A DNA stretch of 6,404 nucleotides, taken from the NCBI GenBank assembly GCA_903840825.1, contig CAIMHL010000571.1:1-6404 (forward strand), written 5' to 3'. The notes beneath the pieces are model-generated. The model saw nothing but the letters and a program-made list of their open reading frames with translations, did no database searches and was not told the origin of the DNA. Positions 5,454 through 6,404 of this stretch are shown in pieces. The translations under genes and the position numbers were made by a program. How positions within the stretch are numbered: the first letter of the stretch is position 1; every line of letters starts with the position of its first letter. The stretch is from an uncultured beta proteobacterium. Lineage in GTDB: Bacteria; Pseudomonadota; Gammaproteobacteria; Burkholderiales; Burkholderiaceae_C.

Positions 5454-6404
5454 ATGACCCTTCTAAAAGCCAACCCTGAAACGAAGCCCGAGGCCTTGCT
5501 GCGGCGCCTGTTTGCGGCCGCCATTGCCAGCGCCCAACCTGCCCTGTGCCTGCCGACGCATTTGCCGACGCCGGAGTCCCTGGGCGGGGGTCGCCTCATT
5601 GTGATTGGTGCGGGCAAGGCGTCTGCCGCTATGGCCCGGGTGGTGGAAGACCACTGGCCGGCGCCCCTCAGCGGGCTGATCGTGACACGTTACGGCTACG
5701 GCGTGCCGTGTGCACGGATTGAGATTGTGGAGGCTTCGCACCCATTGCCGGATGAGGCTGGGCTGCATGCAGCCCAGCGCATGCTCAAGTTGGTGGAGGG
5801 ACTGCGCGAAGACGATCTGGTCTTGTGCCTGATCTCAGGTGGTGGCTCTTCTTTATTGCCGCTGCCTATTGACGGTATAACGCTGGAAGACAAACAGGCC
5901 GTGAACCGCGCCTTGCTGGCATCGGGCGCCACCATCAGCGAGATGAACTGCGTGCGCCGCCACCTGTCCGCCATCAAAGGGGGGCGTCTGGCCGCCGCCT
6001 GCCACCCGGCGCGCGTGCTCACGCTGCTGATCTCCGATGTGCCGGGCGACTCGCCGATGGACATTGCTTCTGGCCCGACCGTGGCCGACCCCACCCGCTG
6101 CGAGGAGGCTCTGGCCATCATTCGGCGCTACCAAATCACCTTGCCGGCGGCCGTGCTAGAGGTGCTTGAAAGCGGACGTGGTGAATCCGTCAAACCTGGT
6201 GACCCCCGTCTGGCGCGGTCTGAAGTTCGCATGATCGCCACGCCCCAAATGGCGCTGGAAGCGGCGGCACAGGTGGCGCGCCAAGCAGGTTTTGCGGCCC
6301 ATATTTTGGGCGATGCACTGGAAGGTGAAGCGCGTGATGTGGGCAAAGTGCTGGCCGGTATGGCGCTACAGGTGGCGCAGCGCGGCCAGCCTTTTGCCAG
6401 CCCC
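5454..6404 (+). CDS. ttuD: Glycerate 2-kinase, MOFRL/TtuD (GckA) family, 3' end beyond the window
   Basis: This enzyme phosphorylates D-glycerate with ATP, giving 2-phosphoglycerate for lower glycolysis, and closes the pathway begun by gcl. The frame stays open from 5454 to the last base, giving 317 residues; the family is usually about 420-430 aa, so roughly the last 100, including most of the C-terminal MOFRL domain, lie outside. Seen in the N-terminal DUF4147 domain: IGAGKAS at 51-57, SGGGSS at 128-133, RRHLSAIKGGRLA at 168-180 (conserved K175), SDVPGD at 194-199 and SGPTVADPT at 206-214. It is unrelated in sequence to E. coli GlxK/GarK. No good ribosome site precedes ATG 5454. An in-frame TTG at 5430, overlapping the glxR stop, is an alternative start adding eight residues. 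The gap to glxR is 20 bp, so translational coupling is plausible. In other species this family is also annotated as hydroxypyruvate reductase (TtuD), a name considered misleading. Confidence 0.93.
   Translation, partial: MTLLKANPETKPEALLRRLFAAAIASAQPALCLPTHLPTPESLGGGRLIVIGAGKASAAMARVVEDHWPAPLSGLIVTRYGYGVPCARIEIVEASHPLPDEAGLHAAQRMLKLVEGLREDDLVLCLISGGGSSLLPLPIDGITLEDKQAVNRALLASGATISEMNCVRRHLSAIKGGRLAAACHPARVLTLLISDVPGDSPMDIASGPTVADPTRCEEALAIIRRYQITLPAAVLEVLESGRGESVKPGDPRLARSEVRMIATPQMALEAAAQVARQAGFAAHILGDALEGEARDVGKVLAGMALQVAQRGQPFASP

Overview
The window looks like a chromosomal segment of a betaproteobacterium, most likely Burkholderiales and perhaps Comamonadaceae (Rhodoferax/Polaromonas-like). 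The reasons are moderately high GC, a PhaM-type granule protein with a histone-H1-like lysine/alanine tail, and a compact gcl-hyi-glxR-glycerate kinase cluster. The genus is inferred from remembered family resemblance, not from a search.

Layout: on the minus strand lie a PhaM-like polyhydroxyalkanoate granule regulator (19-744) and, upstream of it, a LysR-type regulator (857-1765). A 136-bp divergent intergenic region (1766-1901) separates lysR from four plus-strand genes: glyoxylate carboligase gcl (1902-3692), hydroxypyruvate isomerase hyi (3720-4496), tartronate semialdehyde reductase glxR (4528-5433) and a MOFRL/TtuD-type glycerate 2-kinase (5454 to the window edge, 3' end missing). Gaps between the four are 27, 31 and 20 bp with no terminator-like hairpin, so they read as one operon.

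Together the operon encodes the bacterial glycerate pathway. Gcl joins two glyoxylates into tartronate semialdehyde and CO2. Hyi interconverts this with hydroxypyruvate. GlxR reduces tartronate semialdehyde to D-glycerate. The kinase makes 2-phosphoglycerate, which enters lower glycolysis. This lets the cell grow on glyoxylate sources such as glycolate, glyoxylate or purine/allantoin breakdown products; the window does not show which source feeds it. The divergent LysR regulator is the obvious candidate controller, and a perfect 8-bp inverted repeat between the two start codons is the best operator candidate.

I see no mobile element, RNA gene, CRISPR array or clearly novel system. This is a well-recognised metabolic locus; the points worth a second look are mostly regulatory.
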